64,000 nt of DNA, from positions 2,356,001-2,420,000 of the forward strand of contig NZ_CP048106.1 in assembly GCF_010092985.1 (NCBI RefSeq), read 5' to 3'. Positions 8,451-16,625 of the stretch are shown here, piece by piece. A program made the translations under genes and the position numbers. The DNA comes from Pontibacter pudoricolor. GTDB lineage: Bacteria > Bacteroidota > Bacteroidia > Cytophagales > Hymenobacteraceae. How positions within the stretch are numbered: position 1 is the first letter of the stretch; each line of letters starts with the position of its first letter. Below the pieces are notes generated by a model, which saw nothing but the letters and a program-made list of their open reading frames with translations, made no database searches and was not told where the DNA came from.

Positions 8451-9761
8451 ATGAAGTATAAAATTGCTGTCCTGTTTGCGTTTGCCCTGATGCTGCTGAG
8501 TGGCAGGGCAAATGCTCAGGAAGTTCTCACCCTGGAAGAAGCTATCCGGATTACGCTGGAGCGAAATTATGATATAAAGCTTATTGCCAATGACCTGGAG
8601 ATAAGCAGAAACAACGTAAGCGCAGGCAATGCAGGCATGTTACCTGTTGTGGAAGGTAACCTTGTCCAGAACAATACCATTCAGAATAGCTCGCAGACCC
8701 GTGAAAGCGGACAGGAAGTTGAGCGGAATGGTGCTAAAGGCTCTACGTTGAACTATGGGGTCGGCCTGAATTGGACTGTTTTTGACGGCTTCGGAATGTT
8801 TGCCCGTTATGACCAGCTGAAAGAACTCCGGAAACTCGGCGAAGCCAACCTGCAGCAGACTATACTCACGCGCGTAGCCGACGTTACAAGCGTATACTAT
8901 AACCTGGTACAGCAGCAGCAGCAACTTAAAGCACTGGATACGGCTATGGTTATTTCCAGGGAACGTGTACAAACTGCTCAGAACCGTTTTGAGATCGGTA
9001 AAGCTGCCCGCCTGGAGGTACTGAATGCACAGGTAGATTTCAATACCGACACAACCAACATTCTGCGCCAGCGCGAACTATACCAGAATACCCAAACGCA
9101 ACTTAATGAACTGATGGCCCGTGATGCAAACACGCGTTTCAGAGTGGCAGAAACTATAACAATTGATGATCAGCTGAACTTCTCGGAATTATCTGCGAAA
9201 GCCGTTCAGCAGAATCCATCATTACAGGCAGCTCTTATCAGCAAGCGGGTAGCCGAACTCGACCTGAGACAGGTAAAAGCGAACAGACTACCGACTATAT
9301 CGCTCAACTCCGGCTATAACCTGAGCCGTTCCGAATCTGCACTTGGTTTCACAACCTTATCTACGGGCAAGGGTTTTAACTATGGCATATCGGCTTCTGT
9401 ACCTATTTTCAATGGATTTCAGCAGCGTCGCAACCAACAGAATGCCAGCATAAATATCAGCAGCGCAGAACTGGAATATGAACGCCTGAATCAAACTATA
9501 AATACGCAGCTTACTACGGCCTACAATACCTATCAAACCAGTTTATCGCTGGTAAAATTAGAAGAGAAAAACCAGGAGATCGCCAAGCGCAACCTGGAAA
9601 TAACTATGGAGAAATTCCGCATCGGCAGCATTACTCCCATCGAGTTTCGTGAGGCGCAGCTAAACTATGTGAATGCTACGGTACGCTACAGCAACGCCCA
9701 ATACCTGGCGAAACTGGCGGAGGTATCGCTTAAAGAAATTGCAGGCGTCCTGACATTTTAA
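8451..9761 (+). CDS. TolC-family outer-membrane efflux channel
   Basis: 436 residues with signal peptide (MKYKIAVLFAFALMLLSGRANAQ, cleavage near 22/23) and the double OEP repeat: LEEAIRITLERNYDIKL opens the first half and LSAKAVQQNPSLQAALISK the second. Long coiled-coil helices (about 125-200 and 345-420) form the periplasmic tunnel. Third gene of the RND operon, 32 bp after the pump gene; a strong hairpin at 9794-9836 closes the operon. Confidence 0.95.
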   Translation: MKYKIAVLFAFALMLLSGRANAQEVLTLEEAIRITLERNYDIKLIANDLEISRNNVSAGNAGMLPVVEGNLVQNNTIQNSSQTRESGQEVERNGAKGSTLNYGVGLNWTVFDGFGMFARYDQLKELRKLGEANLQQTILTRVADVTSVYYNLVQQQQQLKALDTAMVISRERVQTAQNRFEIGKAARLEVLNAQVDFNTDTTNILRQRELYQNTQTQLNELMARDANTRFRVAETITIDDQLNFSELSAKAVQQNPSLQAALISKRVAELDLRQVKANRLPTISLNSGYNLSRSESALGFTTLSTGKGFNYGISASVPIFNGFQQRRNQQNASINISSAELEYERLNQTINTQLTTAYNTYQTSLSLVKLEEKNQEIAKRNLEITMEKFRIGSITPIEFREAQLNYVNATVRYSNAQYLAKLAEVSLKEIAGVLTF

Positions 9762-9793
9762 TATCCTGAGTGCAGCTCCAGCTGCTACCTTCT

Positions 9794-9836
9794 TAAACTA
9801 TAAAAGTATAGCGTTTTGCTATACTTTTATAGTTTA
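9794..9836 (+). terminator. Perfect 19-bp hairpin after the efflux operon
   Basis: Arms 9794-9812 (TAAACTATAAAAGTATAGC) and 9818-9836 pair perfectly around the 5-nt loop GTTTT. The stem is AT-rich and built from the ACTATA/AGTATA words that are common in this genome. No downstream T-tract is present, so it may act as an mRNA-stabilising end rather than a classical intrinsic terminator. Confidence 0.65.
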
Positions 9837-9871
9837 TAGCCATATCTTCGATTTGTAAAGCAAAATGGCGT

Positions 9872-11152
9872 ATGCCCCACCTCGAACTTTTTCAGACACT
9901 GGCAATCTCACTGGCGCTCGGCCTGTTAGTTGGCTTGCAGCGGCAGCATCAGAACGCACGCATTGCCGGTATCCGTACCTTTCCGCTCATTACGTTATTC
10001 GGAACTGTTTGCGCCCTGCTGGCCCAGGACTTTGGTGGCTGGATTTTAGGGGCTGGTGCACTTGGTACTACAGCACTGTTGTTAGCAGCAAACCTGATGC
10101 AACGCCTTGATGAGAAAGTAGATGTAGGCCAGACTACCGAAGCCGCGCTTTTGCTGATGTTTGCCGTAGGTGCTTACCTGGTAACCGGAAAAACAGCAGT
10201 AGGCGTGGCACTTGGCGGAGCGGTGGCTGTATTGTTACATCTAAAAGAGACACTACACCAGGCTGTCTCCCGCCTGGGTGAGAAAGACCTGCATGCCATT
10301 ATGCAGTTTGTAGTCATCTCGCTGGTTATACTTCCGGTACTGCCAAACCAGGCTTATGGCCCCTATCAGGTACTGAACCCATACAATATCTGGCTGATGG
10401 TGGTGCTTATAGTTGGCATTGGCCTGGCGGGTTATTTTGCTTACAAGATTTTTGGAGACAAAGCAGGCACCCTGTTGGGCGGCATACTGGGCGGACTCAT
10501 TTCAAGTACTGCTACTACCGTAAGTTATGCCAAACGATCTAAGGAAGGAGCTGCAAAAAACACGAACTATAACCTGATCGCTCTGGTAATATTTATTGCT
10601 ACCGCTATATCTTTGGTGCGCATTATGGTGGAGGTAGCAGTAGTGGCACCGGGTACACTGGCTATAGTTGCCCCACCGCTTGCTGCCCTGGTCCTGCTCA
10701 TGGCGGTACTCATCGTACTCGGGTTCTTTTTTAAGAAAGAAAACGCAGGGCGTATGCCGGAACAGGAAAACCCTGCCCAGCTTAAAACCGCGCTTATATT
10801 CGGGGCTATTTATGCAATTGTTATAGTTGCTACCTCTGCTGCCAAAGACCACTTCGGCAATAGCGGTCTGTACATTGTAGCCATTATTTCCGGCCTAACT
10901 GATGTAGACGCCATTACACTTTCCACTTCCAGGTTAATGAACGCTGAAACTATAGATCAGCAAACAGGCTGGAAAGTAATCATGATCGCCGCACTTTCTA
11001 ATATTGGGTTTAAAGGTGCTATGGTAGCCGTATTGGCAAACCGTCCTCTATTTGTTAGGGTGGCCTTGCTCTTTGGACTTTCGCTTGTAGCAGGTTTGCT
11101 TATAGTTTGGCTGTGGCCGGAGCGTCTTATATTGGATTGGTTTGGGAAGTAG
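9872..11152 (+). CDS. MgtC/SapB + DUF4010 family membrane protein
   Basis: 426 residues, almost entirely hydrophobic (about 12 helices). The N-terminal ~140 residues match the MgtC/SapB fold (LGLLVGLQRQ, AGIRTFPLITLFGTVCALLA) and the rest matches DUF4010 (GGLISSTATTVSYAKRSKE, GLTDVDAITLS). Such proteins are inner-membrane proteins of unknown transport or regulatory role. The start at 9872 fits the usual family N-terminus; the overlapping frame starting at 9865 is not used. Confidence 0.9.
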   Translation: MPHLELFQTLAISLALGLLVGLQRQHQNARIAGIRTFPLITLFGTVCALLAQDFGGWILGAGALGTTALLLAANLMQRLDEKVDVGQTTEAALLLMFAVGAYLVTGKTAVGVALGGAVAVLLHLKETLHQAVSRLGEKDLHAIMQFVVISLVILPVLPNQAYGPYQVLNPYNIWLMVVLIVGIGLAGYFAYKIFGDKAGTLLGGILGGLISSTATTVSYAKRSKEGAAKNTNYNLIALVIFIATAISLVRIMVEVAVVAPGTLAIVAPPLAALVLLMAVLIVLGFFFKKENAGRMPEQENPAQLKTALIFGAIYAIVIVATSAAKDHFGNSGLYIVAIISGLTDVDAITLSTSRLMNAETIDQQTGWKVIMIAALSNIGFKGAMVAVLANRPLFVRVALLFGLSLVAGLLIVWLWPERLILDWFGK

Positions 11153-12041
11153 ATTTACTTAGTAGTGCATGGCTTAATATTCCAAACCCTGCCTTTCAAT
11201 CAACTCTCCTTATCAAGGATTGCAGCATCAGGCTGCCTTTGTTGAAGGTCAATCACTATAGTTTTCAGAAAACCTTGCAGGTAGTGGCCTATAATCAGTT
11301 GTAGCCCAATACCAGTTCGTATGTCTTCCGCAGTTTCTTACTTTACAAGCTTTCCGAAAGCACGCTGCCCGGCACTTCCTGGTCCCCCTAGTTTAGCCTT
11401 CCTTTTTATGCGAATTTGAATGTCCGCAACAGAAAATTTTCGGACACAGATGTCTGAAACAGCAAGTTATTCACCTTAGCCAGACTGCTATAGTGCAAAC
11501 ACCAACAATGGCTCGTTTTCTCCTTCTTAAACTCTAAACAACTTCCTTATTAACAAACTCTTATTAAACCATTTTGATGTTAGATTCCTCTACGGGACTA
11601 CTTTAATAAAAAAGTCCCTTCACATCAAATGGATATGCTTTTTTGGTTCGATAAATTTTTCCTTCGGCTGAGCATATCGAACTTACTCAGAATCGATCAG
11701 CCATAGTTCTGAGAGAATTTAACTGTCGGCCTTACTTCAGTTAATACCACGCTATTCGCACCATCACCTAGGCTACCGTTACTTATAGCAGCAAACCAGG
11801 AGAAGAATACATTAACCTGCTAATTAAACGACATTCCTCAGCGACAAATACCCAGTCATCTTCCTAGTAATTAGAAGCTTCGCTTTCGACAAATGCTGCG
11901 GATATTACACACTTAATCCCACAGAGTCTTAGTTTGTTTAAACCCTTAAAGCCAGGGAGCCACCCGACAATCAAGTTGGGTGGCTTCTTACTTCAATCTA
12001 TTTTCAGGGAAATAGAACCATCAGCAGGCTCAATAATTTCC
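11153..12041 (+). other. 889-bp gene-free region with hairpins and an IR motif
   Basis: No supported ORF. It contains the inverted set TGTCCG (11421-11426), CGGACA (11441-11446) and TGTCTG (11451-11456); a hairpin GGGACT/AGTCCC (11594-11618) related to one at 16015-16035; and a terminator-like stem at 11958-11985. The rest shows no clear structure; it may be decayed coding DNA. Confidence 0.6.
11958..11985 (-). terminator. Hairpin terminator after the repeat-protein gene
   Basis: AGCCACCC (11958-11965) pairs with GGGTGGCT (11978-11985) around a 12-nt loop. It lies 57 bp past the stop of the minus-strand gene at 12042. T-rich sequence follows the stem more clearly on the plus strand, so it could end transcripts from either side. 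Confidence 0.6.
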
Positions 12042-13037
12042 CTACCGGATAATCAACGCGCTTTTACCTGAAGCAGGTATTACTTTCGTTCCAGCTGACT
12101 GGACAGTGTATCGTCCGCCGAAACCTAAACCTGCCATGTTTTGATGCATGGAAATGTTGGCTCCCCCAGCAGAGACCACATTGGCACCTCCTGCAGATAC
12201 TACGTTTGCTCCACCAGCAGAAACCACGTTTCCTCCACCAGGCGATACAACATTCATCCCACCTGCCGCAACCACATTCGCCCCACCAGCAGAGACTACA
12301 TTCATGCCTCCTGCTGCTACCACACCGCCTCCGTTTTTCGAAATCAAGGCTACAGCTACCTGTTCGCCATTTAGGTATAGTCCCGTCAGTTGGTTGCCAT
12401 TGGTGGTGTCTACTGTTTTGATTTGGGCATTATGCTTTTTAAGAGAAGTCTGAAACTCAGCTACAAAACGTTTTAACTGCGCATAGTTAGCCCATGTACC
12501 ACCGTTATAGTTATTCACATTCAGCTCCAATGCAACAGGTTCTCTCCGGTAAAGCTCTCTGTAAGCTTTAAAGATCCAAGGGTCACCTTCCAGTTTCACT
12601 GTTTTCACTGGAGATGAAGTGTTTGCATTACCTGCGCTTTTACTTTGGTAGCCTTTAATGTAGCTCTTTAGGTCCGCATAACTTGCCCAGGAGCCATCGT
12701 TATAGTTCCGAATATTGCACTCATCTGCTGTCGGATTACGGCGAAATTCCTGTTGATAGATTTGCACAATCCAGGGATCGCAATTCTGGGTAGAAGAATT
12801 AGAAGATTTTACTGCTGATTGCCGGCTCTTATAGCTTTTGATATAGCCAGCCAATTCCTCATAACTGTTCCAAGAGCCATTGTTATAGTTAAGGATATTA
12901 CATTCCTCGGCTGTAGGTGTTGCATTGTACTGCTGTTTGTAGATTTGAACAATCCAAGGGTCACAATTTTGCGCGTTTGCTTCTGTCAAGAAAAGCAGGG
13001 TGAGACAAAAAGGAATAAGTAAAGTCTTTAAGTTCAT
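12042..13037 (-). CDS. Secreted repeat protein: three DPWI/NYNxGSW modules plus 8-residue tandem repeats
   Basis: 331 residues with signal peptide (MNLKTLLIPFCLTLLFLTEANAQ). Three ~48-residue modules start near residues 24, 85 and 151. They share DPWIxxxY, PTxxExNIxNYNxGSW and YxxLxxYIKxY; the first two carry a Cys pair (NCDPW...EECNI), the third lacks it. A Gly-rich tail (about 233-296) holds six to seven copies of an 8-residue unit of the form NVVSAGGA, a 24-bp tandem repeat in DNA. Secreted or surface exposed by inference; no enzymatic motif seen. Similar modules occur in other Bacteroidota hypotheticals; function unknown. Confidence 0.75.
   Translation of the reverse strand: MNLKTLLIPFCLTLLFLTEANAQNCDPWIVQIYKQQYNATPTAEECNILNYNNGSWNSYEELAGYIKSYKSRQSAVKSSNSSTQNCDPWIVQIYQQEFRRNPTADECNIRNYNDGSWASYADLKSYIKGYQSKSAGNANTSSPVKTVKLEGDPWIFKAYRELYRREPVALELNVNNYNGGTWANYAQLKRFVAEFQTSLKKHNAQIKTVDTTNGNQLTGLYLNGEQVAVALISKNGGGVVAAGGMNVVSAGGANVVAAGGMNVVSPGGGNVVSAGGANVVSAGGANVVSAGGANISMHQNMAGLGFGGRYTVQSAGTKVIPASGKSALIIR
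12150..12320 (-). repeat. 24-bp-period tandem repeat inside the secreted protein gene
   Basis: About seven imperfect 24-bp units encode the NVVSAGGA-type octapeptides. The units alternate in GCA/GCT and in the last residue (A, M or G). Length variation by slippage is likely between strains. Confidence 0.75.
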
Positions 13038-13220
13038 GAGTGATTGAATTTAGTGGATTGACTATGTGAGCACTTTAAGTTTATTGGGTTATGTAGGTTA
13101 GTAAATAGCTTATTTACACTTTTGAAGCCGGCAATCGGGTTTTAACAACTATAAATATAATCTTTTCTGTTAAATATATAGACTTAACAAGATATTTAAT
13201 TTACTTCTTAGAATACTCAA

Positions 13221-13268
13221 TAAATACAAAAACCCGTCTATTTATAAAAAAGCGGGTTTTTGTATTTA
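13221..13268 (-). terminator. 16-bp perfect-stem terminator
   Basis: TAAATACAAAAACCCG (13221-13236) and its exact complement (13253-13268) enclose a 16-nt loop. It lies downstream of the minus-strand lipoprotein gene ending at 13514, with A/T-rich flanks on both strands. The rest of 13038-13513 shows no gene. Confidence 0.7.
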
Positions 13269-13513
13269 GCTTAATAAAAAAGCAAGCAACTATTTTTCTC
13301 TTACTTACACTTCCTTCGATTACCGATCACGTGGCTATTTTACGTGATTGGATTTCCTAGCCAGTAATGCTTCTCATCCCTACTTGGCAGGGCAATCTGA
13401 AGTTGAAATACCTTGCAGGTATATGTGCTTACAAGGCTATCATCTTTAACTTTTGCGTTAACTTAGTCTATAAACTTACACTTTAATAAATTTCATGCTA
13501 TTGAATTAGAAAA

Positions 13514-15625
13514 TTAGTCTTCTATTTCAAATGAAAAACCCATCTCATCCTCTCCTCTACCACCTATACCATCGAACCTTATTTTGGTATCAGAAATTAT
13601 AGTAATTGCCAGCCAAGCTTCTTCCTGGCCATCATTCATAAAGACTAATTTCCCGGTACCTTTATCTATTTTCCATTGGTGAGCACCACTCCAATTGTTA
13701 TTATAGCTTATGTCAAAAGATTTAGCGTTACAATTATAAGTGTGTTCTTCTGATTTAATGTTCTTTGTTAGGGTAGTTGAACTAAAAGAAAACGTCCCTT
13801 CAACAAATCTAGTTTTATCATAAATTCCAGCCGGATAACACGTTTTGTTACCTAAATTTTTAAAATTAAATTGCTCTTCTCCATCTACAATATAGGATGT
13901 AAGTTTCCATGGGCTTCCATTTATCAGCCTGGTTACTATGCCCAGCGTAGCTTTAAATGCAACAGGAGCTCCATTTACCAAAGTGCCATCCCCTTTTCTC
14001 ACCATCGCTTCAACTCTTTGATCCGCGGAAGGCGTTTGATGCATCTTCCAGGTTACTTCAGTCATGCCTTGGGCATCAGTAACTGTCTTAGCTGCGCTTA
14101 AGGTACCATTTCCTGATTTAACAGTCCATTCTACCTCTATGTCCTTCAAGGCATTTCCATCTGCATCTATCACTTTTACTTTCAAAGGCTTCGCTAACAG
14201 CTTACCCGGTTCACCTTCCTGGTTATTTCCGTCTACCAGCGAAACAGCATGTGGTTGAGCAGGCCTGTAAATAGCAGTCACTTTTTTGGTAAGAAGCACG
14301 CCCAGGTTATTATCCGTAAATAAAACATCAAAACTGAATGGCTTATCCTGCAGGCCGGTAGCAGTGCTGGTTGCAACAAGGTTAAACTTACCATCTGCTG
14401 CAGGAGTAGCCGAGAGTTGAATCTTGGCATCGGAGATATTCTTAAAAGCTACTTTACCGGATGGTAGTGGTAGTTCTTTCTTAGCAGCCTGGGTCTTTAT
14501 CGGATCTTTATATTCCGGGATGCTTGGGCCGGACCCAAAGAACCAGCTTTTGATTTTATTGGTAGTTGCCAAAATGGTATTGTACGATTCCTGCATTTTG
14601 GCCAGGTACTTGAAGGTAGTGGCAAAAAAGGCTACAGAAGAACCGGCATCTGTTTTTACCAGTGTTCGGTATTCACCATTTAAGGTCAGCACTTTTGCTT
14701 TATCTTTGTTAAAGACAGTCTCATCTGCTGCTGCTTGTCTTCCACCGGGAATTACCACGCCTACACGGTTACCAGAAAATGATTCAAGTATTGTCTCTGC
14801 CACACCTTTTAACAGGGCTATTCTTTGTGCTTCAGAATGTGCCTTCACAAAAAAACCAACACTTGTGGCCATACAAGCTGCGGCTGCTACCTTATCAAAT
14901 AACAATGGGGAAGGAAGCATAGCTAACTGTGTACCAAGAAATAAGCTTACAGAACCGGCAATCATGCTTTTTACAAAGTTCTTCCCGGTTCTGTAAATTT
15001 CTTCGCCGGGGTCGGCAGTATTATTTATTCTATAGTTATTCGGATCAGGCTCATCTAAACTAAACTCGCTTTCATCTGGTGTTATACTTTGCAGCATGTA
15101 GGCTAGCTTTAACTGTTCTTCAGCAGTCAGTTTAGAGAAGTTCTCTTTCACAGCCTGGTTCTGCTGATTCAATACAGCTATGTAGGCAGGATCCAACTGT
15201 ATAATAGGATCATTTACATACGCTTGCAGTTTTTTCGCAACAGCATCTAATTCAGTTGTAAAAGAATTGGCCACAGCAGCAGGGTTAGTTATCGTCGTAT
15301 AAGCTCCTACTGTCAAATCAAGTTGCTTACTGATACCTATTCCGCTGTAATTAACCACTACATTTCCGGAAGCAAGTACAGGCATGATAAAAAGTACCTG
15401 GTTAGAATCCCCGGCAAAAACCTGCACGTCCAGTTCTCCAACTTTAATTACAGAAGTAGAAGTAATCTCAGGTTTATCTGCCGCCTGAGAAATTACTATT
15501 TGCCCGGGAGTAGCTGTTTTAGTAAGAAGTGAAATAGACTCTGTAGCAGCGGGTGACGGATCCTCTGATGAACTACAGGCTACGACAAAAAAAATTGTTA
15601 AGAAAAAGAGTATGTATCTTTTCAT
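13514..15625 (-). CDS. Large surface lipoprotein with Ig-like (Big_1-type) domain
   Basis: 703 residues. Lipoprotein signal ending VVACSSSEDPSP (Cys near residue 17). An IPT/TIG-like beta domain follows (about 28-108), then a helical middle region (110-230) with a hydrophobic segment near 235-265. About residues 455-565 form an Ig-like Big_1-type domain (KVKVIDADGNALKDIEVEWTV, GMTEVTWKMHQ). The C-terminal ~130 residues (SPWKLTSYIVDGEEQ, WSGAHQWKID, GKLVFMNDGQE) resemble lipocalin-like Bacteroidota domains. Probably anchored in the outer membrane. No enzyme motif; role unknown. Confidence 0.7.
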   Translation of the reverse strand: MKRYILFFLTIFFVVACSSSEDPSPAATESISLLTKTATPGQIVISQAADKPEITSTSVIKVGELDVQVFAGDSNQVLFIMPVLASGNVVVNYSGIGISKQLDLTVGAYTTITNPAAVANSFTTELDAVAKKLQAYVNDPIIQLDPAYIAVLNQQNQAVKENFSKLTAEEQLKLAYMLQSITPDESEFSLDEPDPNNYRINNTADPGEEIYRTGKNFVKSMIAGSVSLFLGTQLAMLPSPLLFDKVAAAACMATSVGFFVKAHSEAQRIALLKGVAETILESFSGNRVGVVIPGGRQAAADETVFNKDKAKVLTLNGEYRTLVKTDAGSSVAFFATTFKYLAKMQESYNTILATTNKIKSWFFGSGPSIPEYKDPIKTQAAKKELPLPSGKVAFKNISDAKIQLSATPAADGKFNLVATSTATGLQDKPFSFDVLFTDNNLGVLLTKKVTAIYRPAQPHAVSLVDGNNQEGEPGKLLAKPLKVKVIDADGNALKDIEVEWTVKSGNGTLSAAKTVTDAQGMTEVTWKMHQTPSADQRVEAMVRKGDGTLVNGAPVAFKATLGIVTRLINGSPWKLTSYIVDGEEQFNFKNLGNKTCYPAGIYDKTRFVEGTFSFSSTTLTKNIKSEEHTYNCNAKSFDISYNNNWSGAHQWKIDKGTGKLVFMNDGQEEAWLAITIISDTKIRFDGIGGRGEDEMGFSFEIED

Positions 15626-15709
15626 ATACTAAGAATTAAGGGTGGATTTGATGCAAAAGGCGGTGGGTTGTCTTATGTTACATCAATAATTGATATGACA
15701 AACATACTC

Positions 15710-15750
15710 TTAATACCTATACATTTCCTATACCAAGAAGTAGGTATTAA
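15710..15750 (-). promoter_or_regulatory. 10-bp inverted repeat upstream of the lipoprotein gene
   Basis: TTAATACCTA (15710-15719) and TAGGTATTAA (15741-15750) are exact complements with a 21-bp spacer. The element sits 85-125 bp upstream of the start codon of the 703-residue lipoprotein, a position suited to an operator. Function is inferred from position and symmetry only. Confidence 0.35.
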
Positions 15751-16028
15751 ATTCTAGAAGCATCTTATACCACTGAGTATTAACCATCTGTAATTAAATA
15801 ATTACTTTAAAATTGGAATAAGGGATAAGGATTTCATCCTATAGATAAATAGAACTTAATAATGGATCGTAATTTGAACCTTTTCAAGTTCAAGCATACA
15901 ACTTATAACTTCGAATTCACCAGGGTTTATTAAGTTGAATATGTTTGAAATTATACTTATTAAAGGTTTCAAATTCATATTTTTCATAAAAGCATGAATT
16001 TAAGATTCTCTACAGGCTACTATCATAA

Positions 16029-16061
16029 AAAAGCCGCTTCACACTACATGAAGCGGCTTTT
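16029..16061 (+). terminator. Orphan strong hairpin with T-tail
   Basis: AAAAGCCGCTTCA (16029-16041) pairs with TGAAGCGGCTTTT (16049-16061), loop CACTACA. No annotated plus-strand gene ends nearby, so it may end an unannotated transcript or be bidirectional. Its left arm can also pair with GGCT at 16015-16018. The surrounding region 15751-16470 has no supported gene; a short (TA)n tract lies near 16365-16380. Confidence 0.55.
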
Positions 16062-16474
16062 CGCCAGATGATCACCTAAAATAGAATTTACCCGAAGCTA
16101 GGGTTTGAAATTAAAAGTGCCCTCAGTCTTATTCTGAAATTGGCTTAAAAATTATACCTGTTACTGCAGCAGATAGAGTTCGGTATTGCGATTATCGCGG
16201 CCTTTCTCGTGGGGTACCTCGCATTCCAGGCTGCTGAAAAACTGTTTTACTTGTCGATATGGTTCCTAACCTTCAAAGCACGGTGGCACCTTACATGGTC
16301 CCTTGCCTTAAATCTGGCAGCACGCTCTTCTGTTCAGAGGAAAAGTCTTCGTGCCTGACAACCATATATATATATATTAATTTCAACCAGCTATAATCTG
16401 GCAGCAGCTACCAGATACACGGTTGCATTGATATGTTTTGGAGGCAGCTCCAATCTTAAATACTATCTAAATTA

Positions 16475-16521
16475 GCAGGATTTTACAAGCTATATCAGTG
16501 CAGAACATCTTTCCTTTACAT
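16475..16521 (+). promoter_or_regulatory. Shared GCAGGATTTTACAA box plus -7-like box (M61 gene)
   Basis: GCAGGATTTTACAA starts at 16475 and TTCCTTTA follows 22 bp later. The same arrangement occurs upstream of the hydrolase at 20871 and the C45 hydrolase at 31926. The second box resembles the Bacteroidota -7 consensus TAnnTTTG; the first sits where a -33 or activator site would lie. Confidence 0.5.
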
Positions 16522-16625
16522 TCCAAACCGGCGAGTAAGAAGCCCGGAGCGACTATGCTAATACGACAGAAAGAAGCCCTTTGCCTATACAAGGCCGCGT
16601 GTTCCAGAAATATATTATTTTTTAT

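Noticed and set aside
9865..10110. Overlapping frame at the start of the MgtC/DUF4010 gene
   Set aside because: Out of frame with the conserved protein; no family match.
12150..12320. CRISPR array
   Set aside because: The 24-bp repeats are contiguous, in frame and coding; there are no unique spacers. No CRISPR array seen anywhere in the window.
12141..12453. Plus-strand Pro/Thr-rich frames over the tandem repeat
   Set aside because: They are the antisense of the NVVSAGGA repeat (ETTFAPPA-type translation); the minus strand has the signal peptide and the conserved modules.
16361..16381. (TA)n tract as a functional site
   Set aside because: A short dinucleotide run in AT-rich spacer; no supporting symmetry or position.
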